Shown one piece after another: positions 35,046-46,977 of a DNA stretch of 64,000 nt. The notes beneath the pieces were generated by a model that made no database searches, was not told the origin of the DNA, and saw nothing but the letters and a program-made list of their open reading frames with translations. Every line of letters begins with the position of its first letter. Within the stretch, counting starts at the first letter, position 1. Source of the DNA: Leptodontidium sp. MPI-SDFR-AT-0119. Its lineage: Eukaryota > Ascomycota > Leotiomycetes > Helotiales > Leptodontidiaceae. The position numbers were made by a program, and so were the translations under genes. Location of the stretch: NCBI GenBank assembly GCA_020726505.1, contig JAHLEZ010000029.1:62001-126000 (forward strand). The letters run 5' to 3'.

Positions 35046-35942
35046 GATCAGAATCAGCCTTCCCTTGGCCCCCACTCGGCGAAGAACAGCAGGGACGGAG
35101 AGAAAAGTGGCGGTGAGATGCAAGCCAGAAACAACAGAAGCAAGGAAATCAACAGGGAATCAAAGGTACTTGAAGATACTTGAAAACAAAAGATAGGCCC
35201 TGGAGGTATGCGTCATCTCGACCGCAGATTAAAGATTACATTAACTATTACCTCTACCCAAACACCACACCAAACGGTCATCTGAATGTAAAGTCCCTAT
35301 TTTATCATCACACTAGCCCAGCCACTCCCTCGATTACCCGATCTCTAACTCCCAACGCCCAACTTCCATCATTTGACCGTTTTCTCGGTTCTGCAGTCTG
35401 AGCAACGTGACTGTTGGCAACAGGGGCAGTTTTCCGTACGTATAGGGATTGGACCATGTCCGCAAGAGCACTATAGGCAAGTATTAACTTCCAACGCCTT
35501 CTCGAATCAAAGGTGTGTAGGATTCATTACGCAAAACCACACAAACACAGTCTTTTTCCCCTTCTTGCTCTTGGAGGGAGGCTTTTCCAGCAATATTCCG
35601 TCAGTGAAGTTACTTTGAAAACACCGACAAGAAGTATAATGCACGTATCAAGATGAAACACATGCCGTGCAGCAGTCTGTACAACGTGAACTACCCTGGC
35701 GATACTAGAAACTAACCATTTTGATACTCGGTGAAAGAGATTTATTCAGTCCGTGTGGTGTGGGTCGTGGACACCTGGTTGGGCATTAATGCAGGTAAGG
35801 TGAGGCTGTTTAATTAAAGAAAGAGTTAGAATTATCCAATTGAGGTGGTGCACATGCATCTACCTACATGAATCTGAGAGGAACGCCGTGAGCAAACTGT
35901 GGATAGAACGTATGGTGGTGAGATTGAAGCTGGTAATGGTTG
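35046..35942. other. Intergenic region
   Basis: Presumed promoter of the CorA-like gene on the left, then non-coding DNA up to the inverted-repeat element. No convincing ORF. Confidence 0.4.
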
Positions 35943-36382
35943 GTGTTGACCACCCCTATCTTCGCCCTATCGAACGGGCGAAGATAGGGGTGGTCAACAC
36001 CCACTATTATAGCTCATTTTAAAATTTGTTGAGCTGAACCTGGCTCATTCCACAACTTAAATATTGCATTACCCTCATACATCACGATATTCTCCCAACA
36101 CAAACTTACACCGTTTCTACCTACTAAAACAGCAGCAGTTTGATTGAGCGCGGGAGCAAGGTTGGTAGTTCAGGCGGTTGGCCGTTGCAAAGCCGGCGCT
36201 TTGTTGGTAGGCATCAGCCTGTTATGGCGGGATGCATGGGCCTAATGCACAGTCCCTCGCTTATCTGCCCTTAAACCAAACCGATTTCTTGGGTCCGATT
36301 GCCTCACGCAAGGCGAGCGGTGCGACGCAACGCACATCGTAATAGAAGGTGTTGACCACCCACAATCGGGCCTACTCGATAG
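35943..36382. mobile_element. Short inverted-repeat element (MITE-like) with a perfect 25-bp palindrome at its left edge
   Basis: Ends at 35967 and 36382 both read CTATCGA inward and are followed 15-20 bp in by the shared core GGGTGGTCAACAC, giving 34-bp imperfect terminal inverted repeats around a non-coding interior of about 350 bp. Immediately to the left, 35943-35967 is a perfect inverted copy of 35976-36000 (25-bp arms, 8-bp loop), so two termini lie head to head, as if two copies had met or one had rearranged. The right end stops about 30 bp from the truncated 3' end of the NRPS pseudogene. Confidence 0.6.
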
Positions 36383-36409
36383 TAGGGGAAAGCAAATTAT
36401 CCGCGGCAA

Positions 36410-39400
36410 GTAAACATATCCGCGCTGGCACCAAAATTAGTATAGTAACTCGGACAAATCTTTAACCTAAGAACATTATAAATTTTGATAACATCTGAGA
36501 TGGGTAGAAGGGATCTGATAGAAATCGTGCTTCCGTTTGTGCCTGAGCTCAGTCTCCGACGTAGGCGCGAGTAACTTGAGGCCCCGCGAGGAAGATTTTG
36601 CCAATCACTCCAACTGGTACGTGATTGATTTCGGTCAAGGACATACATCCGGGCGGTACTTGTGTCATGTCCGATGGTCACTGGCTCTCCAGCTGATAAT
36701 TCCGTAAATGACGTGCAAATTGATACTTGGATATTCTGTGAGCACGAACTGGCCCGTTTCATGTTTTACGAATTTACCTCCGCTGGCCCATAAGCGTTGA
36801 TAAATTTGCGACCTGGGACTCATCGCTCTACAAGACCCCGCGACACAGGCTCCCCTGTAGCACAGACCTTTATCAATTAGCATGAAAGGTGTACGGGAGC
36901 AGAGCAGAAATACACACTATGTCCAAGTTGGGGTAGTCGGAGGGCTCGAGGACTGCCAAAAGAGAAGGGGTGACAGTGGCGGTATTCGCTCTTTTCAAGT
37001 GCTCGTAGGGGTTCGCTGGATCGCGGAGAACTAAAGTCCCCCCCTGTAAGAGAGCCGAGAAAATCTCGTTTGTACAATAATCAAAGGCTGGGGACATGAA
37101 CTGTGCAATACGTCTTCCAGGCAGGGTAAAAAGCGTTGCTTCAGGGTTAGACTGCAGTGCTAGCAGACCAAGATTGCTAATCGGTACACCTTGGGGAGAG
37201 TTTAGTTGAACTCTGAATCTGTGACAGTTTGCAAAAAGGGATTTCCTACCTTTTGGTTTTCCTGTTGTGCCGCTTGTGAAGACAAGAATGGTGTCGTCCT
37301 CCCAAGAATCGACGTGAATATCATGGATTACTTTCCCAGCGACAGACTCGAGAATTTCGTCTACACCAAGTATCCTGCCACAAAAAGGTGGTTGATCTTT
37401 GCGTTGTTTTGAGAACGGCAGCAAAAGACCATTTGCATTACTTAGATGTACGATATCGTTTCGTCTCGCAAGAGGATACTGTAGATCGAGGGGACAGTAT
37501 GTACTGCCTGCCTTCAAAATCCCAAGAATGCCAATGATCCAGTTCAGAGAGCCATCTGCGTGTATTGCAACAGTGCCACCTGATGAAGATGCTTGCAACA
37601 TGTTTTCCGGAACAGCATTTGCTCTGTTGTTGAGTTGAGCATAGGTCAGTACCTCTGACCCTGATTCTACAGCAATCAAGTCAGGGTGCAGAAGAGCGCT
37701 TTGCTCGAAAGCCTGTTTGAAGGTATATGCTGGCGGCGTATAGCTTCGTGTAGGGTTCCCGGATGAGAGAACATTTTCCAACTCCCCCTTCGTAAGCATT
37801 GATGCGCTGCATTGCTTTACCTTCTGCTTTTGAAGCATGGCCTAGAGCATATTGTGAAAGTAGTGGGAAATTTGATCCACGCTGTCATGAGAATAGATAT
37901 TGGGATCAAAGACACTCCTGAAGCTGCCATCCAGCCCCACAAGTACGCTCAAAGAAAATCCCGAGCTATCGATGGAATCGAATCCCAAATGAGGCATCAT
38001 CCCTCTCTTGTTGTCGTAGTTGACGAGCAAAGTTGTGACATGATGATTGATTTGCTGAGCAGTCGACCACTGGTATTGGCTAACATTCCCAATGTTCTGC
38101 AAAGTCTTTAGCAGTTGCGTGGCTAGATCAGCTTCAGGTTCAAATCGAAATACGACAGGCAAAGTGTTGATGACTGGTCCGATAACCGCTTCGGAGTCCT
38201 TTATATCAATATCTCTGCCTGACATGACCGTGCCCAATGGAGACGGTATCGTTGTTCACATAATTTGACACGACAAGCGCCCACGCTGTGTAGAAGAAAC
38301 ATGCTGGGGTGACTCGAGCTGTCGAGGTGAATTCTCGAACGAGGTCCATATCCAACGCTTTTCGATATCGAATTTCACAAGGTTCCTTGACCGGCTAGTC
38401 TGCGTCTGAAGTCGGGAGGTTCAGGCCCTCCATCTCGGGTACACCGTGAAGATAATCATTCCAGAAGTGCTCTGCCTTCGAACCCTATCGGTTTCTCAAT
38501 TTCTCCAGCCTGCCTGCGAATTGAGGAAAAGATGGGCTTGTTTCAACACGAGCTCCCACTGCCGCTTGTACGACTTTGTTCATGATCAGGGCCATGGAGG
38601 ATCCATCGATCAGGCAGTGATGTTATGGTCCATATGAAAGCCGATTTTTCTCCTCGCCATTGATAAGAAGGGTGAAGGCTTCGAACCGAGTCGAAGTCCA
38701 ATATCCAGAGGTGATTCTCTTATTGCCTTCTCGTACTGAGCGCTGCTGTCGAAGACGTTATCATGAGGCTGAAATTTGCTGGATTGTAGCACAACCAGCA
38801 TGCCACGATCTATATCGAGAACAACTGAAGTTCTGACAACCGGATCGGTCTCCCAAATCCTCTTCTATGCTTCTCGAGCTGTCTGCTGGTGCTGGGGCCT
38901 ATATCGAATCATGGCCCTCTGAACGTTGACAGCACTCATGTTGATTGTGGGATGAATGAGTTCCAATTGCTTTGGCGTGAAAGGGCCATAGTCAACCACG
39001 TTATGAACAGGTATCTTCAGGGCGTTTGCAAGATCTTCTTTCATGCCAAGATTGAGTTTAGCTGGGACGTCCATGATAGCGTCATCGTAAATCTCTGCCT
39101 GCTCCGCTATTGACCCAATTGTCGAGCTCGTGTATATTTGTCGAGTTGTAATATGGACACCACGCGCCCGGCACGCTGATACTATCGAGATGGCAGCCAA
39201 GGAGTTACCCCCAGAGCAAAGAAGCTGGGCGAAGGCTTCAAATCTTTGACTGACAGACTTAGACTCTGTACCATGGCCTTAGTGATTATCTCGAGGGGGG
39301 TTGTTCGATCCAGCTTCATCTCTAGAACATCTAACTCTTGCTCTTGCTGCAATCTCAACTCCTCCTGCCGCAATAACGCAACTTTTATTGAATTCATGTC

Positions 39401-40990
39401 GACTTTCCCATTTTGGGTCAGCGGTAATATGTCCATGGTAACGATACCATCAGGAACGTTGTACGAAGGCCATTCGCACCTTAAGTGTTGCCAGAGATTA
39501 TCTAACTCAACTGTCAAAGGAGTGGCTACAGCAACCATGAGTTTGGCCAACATGATTATGCAGACTCGATCAATTCCAAAATTTGTCCTCTGCAAAGGTT
39601 GTTGAACATCAGCTTCCAAATTGACCAAGGAACCGTCGATGTTTCACAAGGTTGTCCCTCCGCCCTAAGTATTGAATTGCTCGATCTCCATTGGCGTTGG
39701 TTTGCCATCTTGCATAGTCTCCAGTGTGGTAGACAAGTTTACTGTTCCACGTGATGAACTTATCGGCAGCTCTGCATTCATCCCCATACTACCCCAGAGC
39801 TAGGCTATCCCCCATGATTAGGATTTCTCCTTCCACCCGCGAATCTATCTCCACCATTTCTTCATTCACGAGGACTGCAGGACAGTTGGGGATCGCATTA
39901 CCAATGATGTCATTTCGGACTTCGTGCGTTTGTTCATCAACTTCTACTTCGTGGATGATAGATGCGCAGAAAATCTCAGTCGGTCCGTAGGTGTTGAGTA
40001 TTCGCCTTTGTGGCGAATACCAGAAGAGCCAACGGGGCACTTCACTGCTCAGAATGATTAGCCATAGCAAGGGGTATTCGTCGTTGCTACATCCTTCTTT
40101 GCTTCTTGGAGCAGGAGCTGGGAGTGTTGACAGCAAAAAAGGTGTGAGACCAAAGACTGCGCAAGAGATTGCTTGGGAATGAAGCTCATGTAGACTGACG
40201 GGGACGACAGCTCCGCCATTTGCAAGAGCCGAAAAGAGCAAACCAGCCAATCCATCAAAAGCGACTGACATGACATGGAACATCCTCTCACCCGGAGTGA
40301 TATCCATATTGAAAGGGCTTGTCAAGACATAGTTTGAGATTGCCTTGTGGGTAGTCATGACGAGTTTTGGAATTCCTGAAGAACCACTGGCGCAGATGAC
40401 GCAGGCCAATGCCCCAGGCAAGATATCTGGTAGCTGTACAGCTGTACAGAAGTTTTTCCGACAGAATCTTTCAGACTTTGAAGACTTAAGAGAGAACCCG
40501 TTTTGTATCCAGGGTGCCGGAAGCCTTCCGACACGGTGGGAACCAACAACCCGCCTTCGAAACTCGCAAGTACGTGATCAATGCGCTGTGAAGACCATGT
40601 ATCTTTATCCATCGGCACAAAGGAAGCTCCTAATTTGAGAACTCCCAACAAGGCAATGATGTTCAGAGTTCCGTGTCTCGTCAGGAAAGGGATATGTTGA
40701 CCCGCCACAACTCCAAGGCGTAATAGTTGCATTGCGAAGGAGGTCGAAAGCTTATCAAGCTCGTCATAAGTGCAAACTCCATCTTCATGACCAATAGCAG
40801 TAAGTCGAGGAAAGCATTTGACCGAGCGACTAAATAGCTCGCACACAGGCACAGAAGGTTTTGAAAGAATCTCCATCTTGGATTCTTGTAATGCTTGTCG
40901 CTGCTGGTTCTCCTGGCTGTCGCATACCAGTGTCTCCTCACGGTGGTGATGTTTGGACGCTTCACGATAATACGTAAGCCGGTTTTCCTA
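36410..40990 (-). pseudogene. Decayed non-ribosomal peptide synthetase (A-T-C-A remnant)
   Basis: Reading down the minus strand: adenylation domain 1 (from about 40920: TAIGHEDGVCTYDELDKLS, then ICASGSSGIPKLVMTTH, ILNTYGPTEI, YHTGDYARW, LPLTQNGKVD), a carrier domain with FFALG/GNSLAAIS (Ser retained), a condensation domain (HHCLIDGSSMAL at about 38610, FWNDYLHGVPE, then TVMSGRDIDI and IGPVINTLPV), and adenylation domain 2 (LTYAQLNNRAN, FTSGTTGKPKG, QFMSPAFDYCTNEIFSALLQGGTL, INAYGPAEV, GPQVTRAYVGD), which ends near 36410. Lesions: frameshifts near 40430, 39635, 39195, 38880-38630, 38500, 38235 and 36620, and in-frame stops near 39787, 38398, 37843 and 36808. The stop at 37843 interrupts HNML-AMLQKQ and that at 36808 sits where Trp is expected, both explicable by one C:G to T:A change. 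No functional product is possible as sequenced. Confidence 0.88.
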
Positions 40991-41573
40991 TGCAGTCATC
41001 AACATCCCATCTGCTCCTTGAGATGCCGAAGCTGAAAGTGAACGTGAAAGTGAAACTCAATGGAGACTTTTTGGGTTGACGGCCCGTTAAAAAGGAGGTT
41101 GACGATGGCGAGCGGCGATGGCTGACATCTCCGAACTTTAACCGGAAGCGAATGTTTTGATTGACGGCCCGTCAAAATTGGTTTGACGCAGAAGCGAGCG
41201 GCGATGCTGAGGGTCCGCAAATTTGGACGGCACGTTCCACTCACCGCAGCATCTGCTTGGGCAGGCAAGCATCAACAGAACGGCAATGGCTTTAGTTTTA
41301 TACCTTTGGCTGCCAGAATCGTATGGCTCCGCGGTACAGCGCTGAAGCGGAGCACTCCAGGGGATGTGGTCTTCGCTTAAGCGGGAAGGCCTGCAGGTTG
41401 TGCTCAGGGTCAGGGATCCCCAGGCCCCTAATGACATATTGACGCGACTGTTGCCTAGTCGACCGTTTAGCGCAACAGTCGGCCCCCCCTCCAGACCCAC
41501 ACTCTTCTAATTTTGTTGATACCGGAAGCTATCCGTCCAAAGAATTGAGGTTGAACTCGCCGAATCGACCAAC
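40991..41573. promoter_or_regulatory. Divergent region between the NRPS remnant and the Aurora-like kinase
   Basis: Holds the former NRPS promoter and the kinase promoter. It contains the tandem CGG-palindrome repeats listed separately; 41400-41500 has a C-rich run but no ORF that I trust. Confidence 0.45.
41074..41210. repeat. Two tandem degenerate repeats, each with a TTGACGG-C-CCGTCAA palindrome
   Basis: Copy 1 (from 41074) and copy 2 (from 41159) share TTGACGGCCCGTYAA, a second TTGACG about 13 bp on, then GCGAGCGGCGATG and CTGA. In copy 2 the 15-bp palindrome is perfect; copy 1 has one mismatch. CGG triplets facing each other with a one-base gap resemble Zn(II)2Cys6 regulator sites. They lie 200-330 bp upstream of the NRPS remnant's first conserved adenylation sequence. 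Confidence 0.55.
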
Positions 41574-42826
41574 ATGACTTCATTAGTCAAGACAATTCTC
41601 ATCCCTGCGAAGACTGGTCCGGGGTGGCCGAAGGCACAGGTAATTAATCGTTTGCAGTCACCGATTCCGAAATACGTTCTTTAGTACAGTAGACTTACTC
41701 AATGCTCTAGAAGGACCTGCCATATGCTGCAACGATAGCCAGATTCGAATCGAATGAGCCCTCCAAACTGCAAACTTCCTCGAGACCGGATCAATCGCTT
41801 TTAAAACTTGCCCTTCACAATCGCATCTCGCCCTCGTCAGCCCAATCGTATTCCGCAATCAGCTCTCGACCCAATTCGACGGACATACACGTCAAATCTA
41901 CATCTTCCAAAGAAATCATTCAGTCCTCGGATGAGCCTGTCGGCACGCTCATGCTGCCTTCTCTTCCGAAGGCCCTTCACCTTGGCCTCTTCGAGATCGG
42001 GAAGCCCCTGGGGAAAGGAAAATTCGGACGGGTTTATCTGGTCATGCATCGTCCCTCTGGCTTTATATGTGCGCTCAAAACATTATACAAGGATCAGATT
42101 GTACGCGAAGGCGCCGAAAATCTTGTACGTCGCGAGATCGAGATCCATGGCAACCTTCAACACCCCGGGGTGCTGAAATTTTACAATCATTTTCACGACT
42201 CGAAACGGATATTCCTGATTTTGGAGTACGCTGCAGGCGGAGAACTTTACAAAGTCTTGCAAAAGGAGAAGCGCTTCAGAGAACCGAAAGCTGCCAAATG
42301 CATAGCCCAGGTTGCAGACTCTCTTCGATACTTGCACAGCAAGCACGTTATGCATCGCGACATCAAGCCAGAAAATATCTTGATTGGTCTCCACGGAGAA
42401 CTGAAGCTAGCGGATTTTGGATATAGTGTTCATTCGACTAGTAATCGGCGTCAAACTCTCTGCGGAACGTTGGACTACTTGCCACCAGAGATGGTAACAT
42501 CGGGGAAAATCCATTATACAAGCGCTATTGACCTTTGGACACTTGGAGTTTTGGCTTATGAGTTTTTGATGGGAGAAGCGCCTTTCGAAGACAGCCAAGT
42601 CATGACTCAGAGACGTATTGCGAGGAACGAGATGACGCTGCTGTCAGCTTCTTTATCCCAAGGCGCGAAGGATTTCGTCCACTCCGTATGTTTCCTTGTC
42701 AAATTATATATTTTCAAATTGGCTAATTATACTCGACAGCTTCTCGTTCTCGACCCATCAAAGCGTCTTTCTTTGGATGAGGTTTTACTTCATCCCTGGA
42801 TTCAGAAACATTGCGACAACAGATGA
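41574..42826 (+). CDS. Aurora-type serine/threonine protein kinase
   Basis: Three exons, 41574-41639, 41711-42685 and 42740-42826, give 375 aa. The N-terminal 110 residues are Ser-rich and unstructured. The kinase domain is complete: GKGKFGRVYL (P-loop), FICALKTLY (about K145), HVMHRDIKPENIL (catalytic D about 239), ADFGYSVHS (D about 257), activation-loop Thr in NRRQTLCGTLDYLPPEM (about T271), DLWTLGVLAYEFLMGEAPFED, and a C-terminal lobe ending LLHPWIQKHCDNR. The HFHDSKRIFLILEYA and REIEIHGNLQHP segments are characteristic of the Aurora/Ipl1 group, which drives chromosome biorientation and cytokinesis in the chromosomal passenger complex. The DFG-W of Aurora is DFG-Y here and the domain looks more diverged than a housekeeping Ipl1, so it may be a second copy. 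It is divergent from the NRPS remnant. Confidence 0.88.
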
Positions 42827-44827
42827 GGCTGTCAGAGGTACCTTTAACGCGCGCGAACGCCATGATAACCGCCGGCAACGCCTCCCTCCACGCCACGTCC
42901 CCACACCACACACACCCTGCCGTGGTAGTCAGTGGAAATGGAATAGGTTAGTTTGGACGAGCTTAGTCGTTCTTGCGGGTCGTGCTGAAGTTCGTTCGGA
43001 GAAGAAGAGGAAGACGGTCGCTGCCAACCAATGGATCTGCTTCTGAATCTACGTTTACGGGTCTCATCGGAACCTACGCGCCTGTTCAGCCCGACGGCGA
43101 AACGAGTGAGTGTTGGTGGGATAAAGTATGGTGAAGTTTATTGGCAGAGCAGGACGGAGCTTCTCGTAGCTGGGCAGGCAGGCTCCAGTGCCATATGATT
43201 TGCTCAGCTATCAGATACTGACGAAAACACCAACACCCCGCCGCAGTTAAGCTCCACGAATGTTGTTGAAGCATCGACTGTAGAGCAAAAGACCCTCCAG
43301 TTGGCACTATTCCAATCTAGAGGAGGGCCGTAGGTCAGAGCGGCCAGACGAAGCCGCGCTCCAGATCTCGTTTTTCTGATAGGAGAGAAGGCTGCCTCTC
43401 AGATCGGGGAAGGTTGTGGAGGAGCGGGCTTGATGGGTAGGTGGGTGGATAGATGGCCGCGATATCATGCTCTACCACAGAACCTGGAAATGCACAGGCG
43501 TCATTGTCTTCGTATCCGTTCCGACTTCCAGCCACGATACCTCTACTGGGCTCTGCTAACATGTGCGACATGAGCGTCATGGCAGCATTGCAGCCCAACC
43601 ACCTCCGCGACCATGCTGCGGTCTTCAAAGTTGACCATCGTCTTACCGAAAGGTGGGAGGAACGACCGCAAAGAGGAAACTCAACTCCAAACCCCCGTAT
43701 CATATATCTCAGACGACGGGCCCGCTGAAGTCCTCTGTCGTATACATTTGATGGGCTAAAGTAGGAACGCCGCATCGATATCCTGTGGAGAGGATCGCTG
43801 CGTATGATCTGAGAGATGGAGTGGCTGGGGACGTCTTCTGGACGTGGTGACCAGTGTGGATGGGGAGGAATTTCGATTTCGGGAGGGATAGTGATAGTGA
43901 GATTGGCTTGCACGGTTTGAGCTTGGGTAAGTATATAGAGAGGGAAGGATCAGGATCAGTGGTAGATAGATAAATTACCTAGGTAGGCAGGATAGAGATA
44001 GAGGTGTGATGTTGAGCTGCTTGAATATATTACAGAAATGTTGGGCTACTAGAAAGAAGGGGCGAGCTGAGAGTAGTTGCGCAGATGCTCTATGACGCTT
44101 GCGAATGGGCGTTGATTTATCAATCCGAGCCATGGTCTGTCATGTCATATATAACTTCATCTATGTATGAAATCGCAGTCCAGCAGCTATTTCACATTTA
44201 GAGAATATTCGTGCTGTTTTAGGTCCTTCGCTTAATACCAACAACATCAACCCCGACTTAAGCCATGTCTCCAAGAATCCCACCCCCCCCCCCCCCCCCC
44301 TTGCAAGACTATAAAGGTGAAAAGAGTGAAATAGAATCAAAGGGCGGATGCTGAGCAAGAATCGATTTAGCTAAGTAAACCCAGCCGAGCCAGATAGAAC
44401 AGAATGAACAGGGTGCAAGGAAACGGGAGGGACAGGGAAGGTGTTTGGAATTGGAGTTGAGATGGAGAGTAAGGAATCGGTTGAGATCATTGCGCATCGC
44501 ATAACGAAAACAAAGCAATAACTAAACGATGGGTGGTAGGCATCTAAGAATGAGTGGTCCGTTTATACACAAGTTTTGACATAATCAAGGCATCAAAGTG
44601 GACAAGCCGAGGAAAAAATGTGGAGGGAAGAAAACATATCTGCTTTTGTGCAATTCCTCTGCTGCGTGTGCGTGCGTATCCCTGCCTGCACATATCATGT
44701 AGTCTAAGTCAACGCAACAAGCTCCACTCTATCCATCCATACCGAGCTTAGCACAACACCACTATCCCATCCATCCATCCTTTCATGTATTCCTACAATA
44801 ACCACCAAAGAACTGTGTTCGTTGCGT
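42827..44827. other. 2-kb region without a confident gene
   Basis: The longest frame (minus, 43335-43913, 192 aa) begins MQANLTITIPPEIEIPP and is Arg/Ser/Pro-rich; it has no domain and I leave it as a weak candidate. A run of 18 C lies at 44283-44300. The right end is the 3' flank of the Yra1 gene. Confidence 0.35.
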
Positions 44828-46359
44828 TTACTCAATCATGTCAATGTCGTCTCCATTAGGAGCAGCCTCAGCAGCAGAAGCTTCACCACCGTTTCCATTC
44901 CCATTTTCCTTCTGTCCCCAATAATCCTCCATCTCGGCATCAAGTTCCTCCTGAGTCTTGCGAGGTCTACCATCTCTAGCCAGACGTTCTCCAGCACCAG
45001 CTCCTCCAGCACCGGCACGCCCACCTCCGGTTCTCTCTCCTCGCTCTCTGCGCGCACCTGGTCGTCGGCCATCTCTTCTACGAGGACGAGGGCTGCGGGA
45101 TCGACTGCGTGTGCCACCTGGAACATAGCGATCGACGTTGGTAGGTGGGGGACCACTGACATCTGAGTGACGGATGGGTGAGTCGGATCGGGATCTATGG
45201 ACGGGAGTGATGCGGTCGAAGAGGGAACGAGAAGGGGGAGGAGCACGACGACCACCCGATGGACCGGATGGAATTGGAATCAAGCGAATGGGTTGACCTG
45301 GGAGGTATTAGAAGATGTGGGAGTTGTGGTTGCGGTTGGCCATACCCTTTGCGTTTGCTCCGTCGAACTCTCGGACTGCTGCCTTTGCATCTTGGGCGGA
45401 TTCGTACGTAACGTATGCGACACCCTCGGAGCGACCAGCACGATCGTAGGTAAGGGCGAGCTTCAGAACTGGTCCAATGCGATTGAAGAGGTCCTGCTTT
45501 ATTAGCCTCTGCTATCTTCTCATATGTTTCCGTATGCCTTACATCTAAATCATCCTCCGTCAAATCGTAGTGGATATTCTCGACTCGAAGCTTGCTCGAT
45601 GTAATTTCACTAGTAGAGGTCAGCAACTGATATAGTGGTAGTGGTGCTGTAGTAATTGCTTACTGTTGCTGTTGATGTTCCGGGGAGTATCTGCGCTCAG
45701 CACGAGCTGGTCGACGTCCTGCTAGAGAAATCATAAGCACAAGTCCGTTAAAAGGGTACGGGATTCGTACTGTCATTGTCGAATTTATCGTGAACCCATT
45801 CTCTGCAACAAATTAGACACGACCTCCTTTATAACTCTGACGAGGAGACTCACGAGTCAATATTCCTGTTGTCCTCTCTGGTCGACTGCGCGAAAGGAGG
45901 AGGCCTGGGTTAGCTGAGGTATTCAAGTATGTACTTCTCTGCGCATTCAAGAGTATCAAGCGGGTGTATTCGCATAGGTATTTCTGAAGTTGAAGAGGAG
46001 GATGTATCGACGTATATTTCAAATGCAGGAGGATTGAGGATGAGGAGGAGGTGTATGCACCTGTAACGCCAACACCTGTTAGCTTTTGTCTCTGGGAATT
46101 CGAGGACCACCACCCGTGAAGAATATAACATTGTGTTTGCATACCTTTCTTACGCCGTCACGAGGGTATTCAGTGCGTTCTCGTCCTTGTCTGGGTCCGC
46201 CGCGGCGTCCACCACGCGAGCGACCACCGCCTCTCTGCGACATGTTAGCTGGTTGTCCTTCCCAATTGAGGATGCGTTCAACGCGAGGCTGAATGCTTCG
46301 AGGTTATCGCGGCTGCTTACCTGGCGTTCGGCGACAATCTCGTCAAGTGCGCGATCCAT
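44828..46359 (-). CDS. YRA1: mRNA export adaptor Yra1/ALY (REF family RNA-binding protein)
   Basis: Eight exons, 46359-46321, 46234-46145, 45885-45854, 45802-45771, 45721-45664, 45609-45543, 45493-45346 and 45297-44828, give 311 aa. The N-terminus MDRALDEIVAERQ is the conserved REF N-box. It is followed by an RGG-rich segment (RGGGRSRGGRRGG), NIDSEWVHDKFDND, and an RRM from about residue 85 (KLRVENIHYDLTEDDLDDLF as RNP2 region; RSEGVAYVTYESAQDA as RNP1). The C-terminal third is Arg/Ser/Pro-rich (RSRSRSPRPRRR), then LDAEMEDYW near the end, matching the conserved REF C-box. Known role: recruited with the TREX complex to nascent mRNA and hands it to the export receptor in the nucleus. The intron-dense 5' half, with several exons of only 32 nt, is notable because Yra1 in yeast is regulated through its intron. 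Confidence 0.93.
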
Positions 46360-46977
46360 TGTTCTGGTATGCGGAGGAGTACTGTTGGTGAGGAGGAAAT
46401 GGAAGTTGATGTTGATGCTGAGGTTCGAAGTGGTTGCTGGAAAGCTCACGTTGAATCGGCTGTCAGAGCAGAACACGAATGGAACGGAGCTAAAACACGA
46501 GCCACGTGACGAGGCTTTCGCTTTCCAGGGGTTCAGCTTCGTTCTCTCGCTACCTAGGTAGAGACCAGAAGGTTCATGGGAATGGATTCTGAAGTGAACA
46601 TTCCAAACTTTTTGTATTAAAAACTGTCTTAATCAAAGACCAAGAGGAATCCAACGTTTAATGGACTTTGAATTTGCGCACCTAGAGCGCCCGCATATTG
46701 ACATAAGTGACAGCTCAGGGCTGTTTCTAACCTACACTTGATACATTTTCTACAATACATACAATCAAACGTCCACTTGATATATACCCTGTCTGATCTT
46801 CCCCCAATAAATATTAAAACGAAGCTACGATCTCTTGCAGCTGCAGTGCCACCAGAATATTCGAGGCTGAGTCCAGTCTGTTTCGCCTCGTCTTCAATGA
46901 ACCATCCACTACCAAAACACTTAAGAGTAGAGTAGAGTAGTTCGAATCAATTCCCACAGCCAACTTCCTCCTCCAAT
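46360..46977. promoter_or_regulatory. Upstream region of YRA1
   Basis: About 620 bp between the stop of the next minus-strand gene and the YRA1 start. It carries the YRA1 promoter and 5' leader; no separate gene is seen. Confidence 0.4.

Noticed and set aside
43335..43913. 192-aa minus-strand frame, Arg/Ser/Pro-rich
   Set aside because: No recognisable domain, composition differs from neighbours' proteins, and no supporting exon structure; not annotated as a gene.
44283..44300. Run of 18 C
   Set aside because: Simple homopolymer, also prone to sequencing error; no evidence that it is functional.
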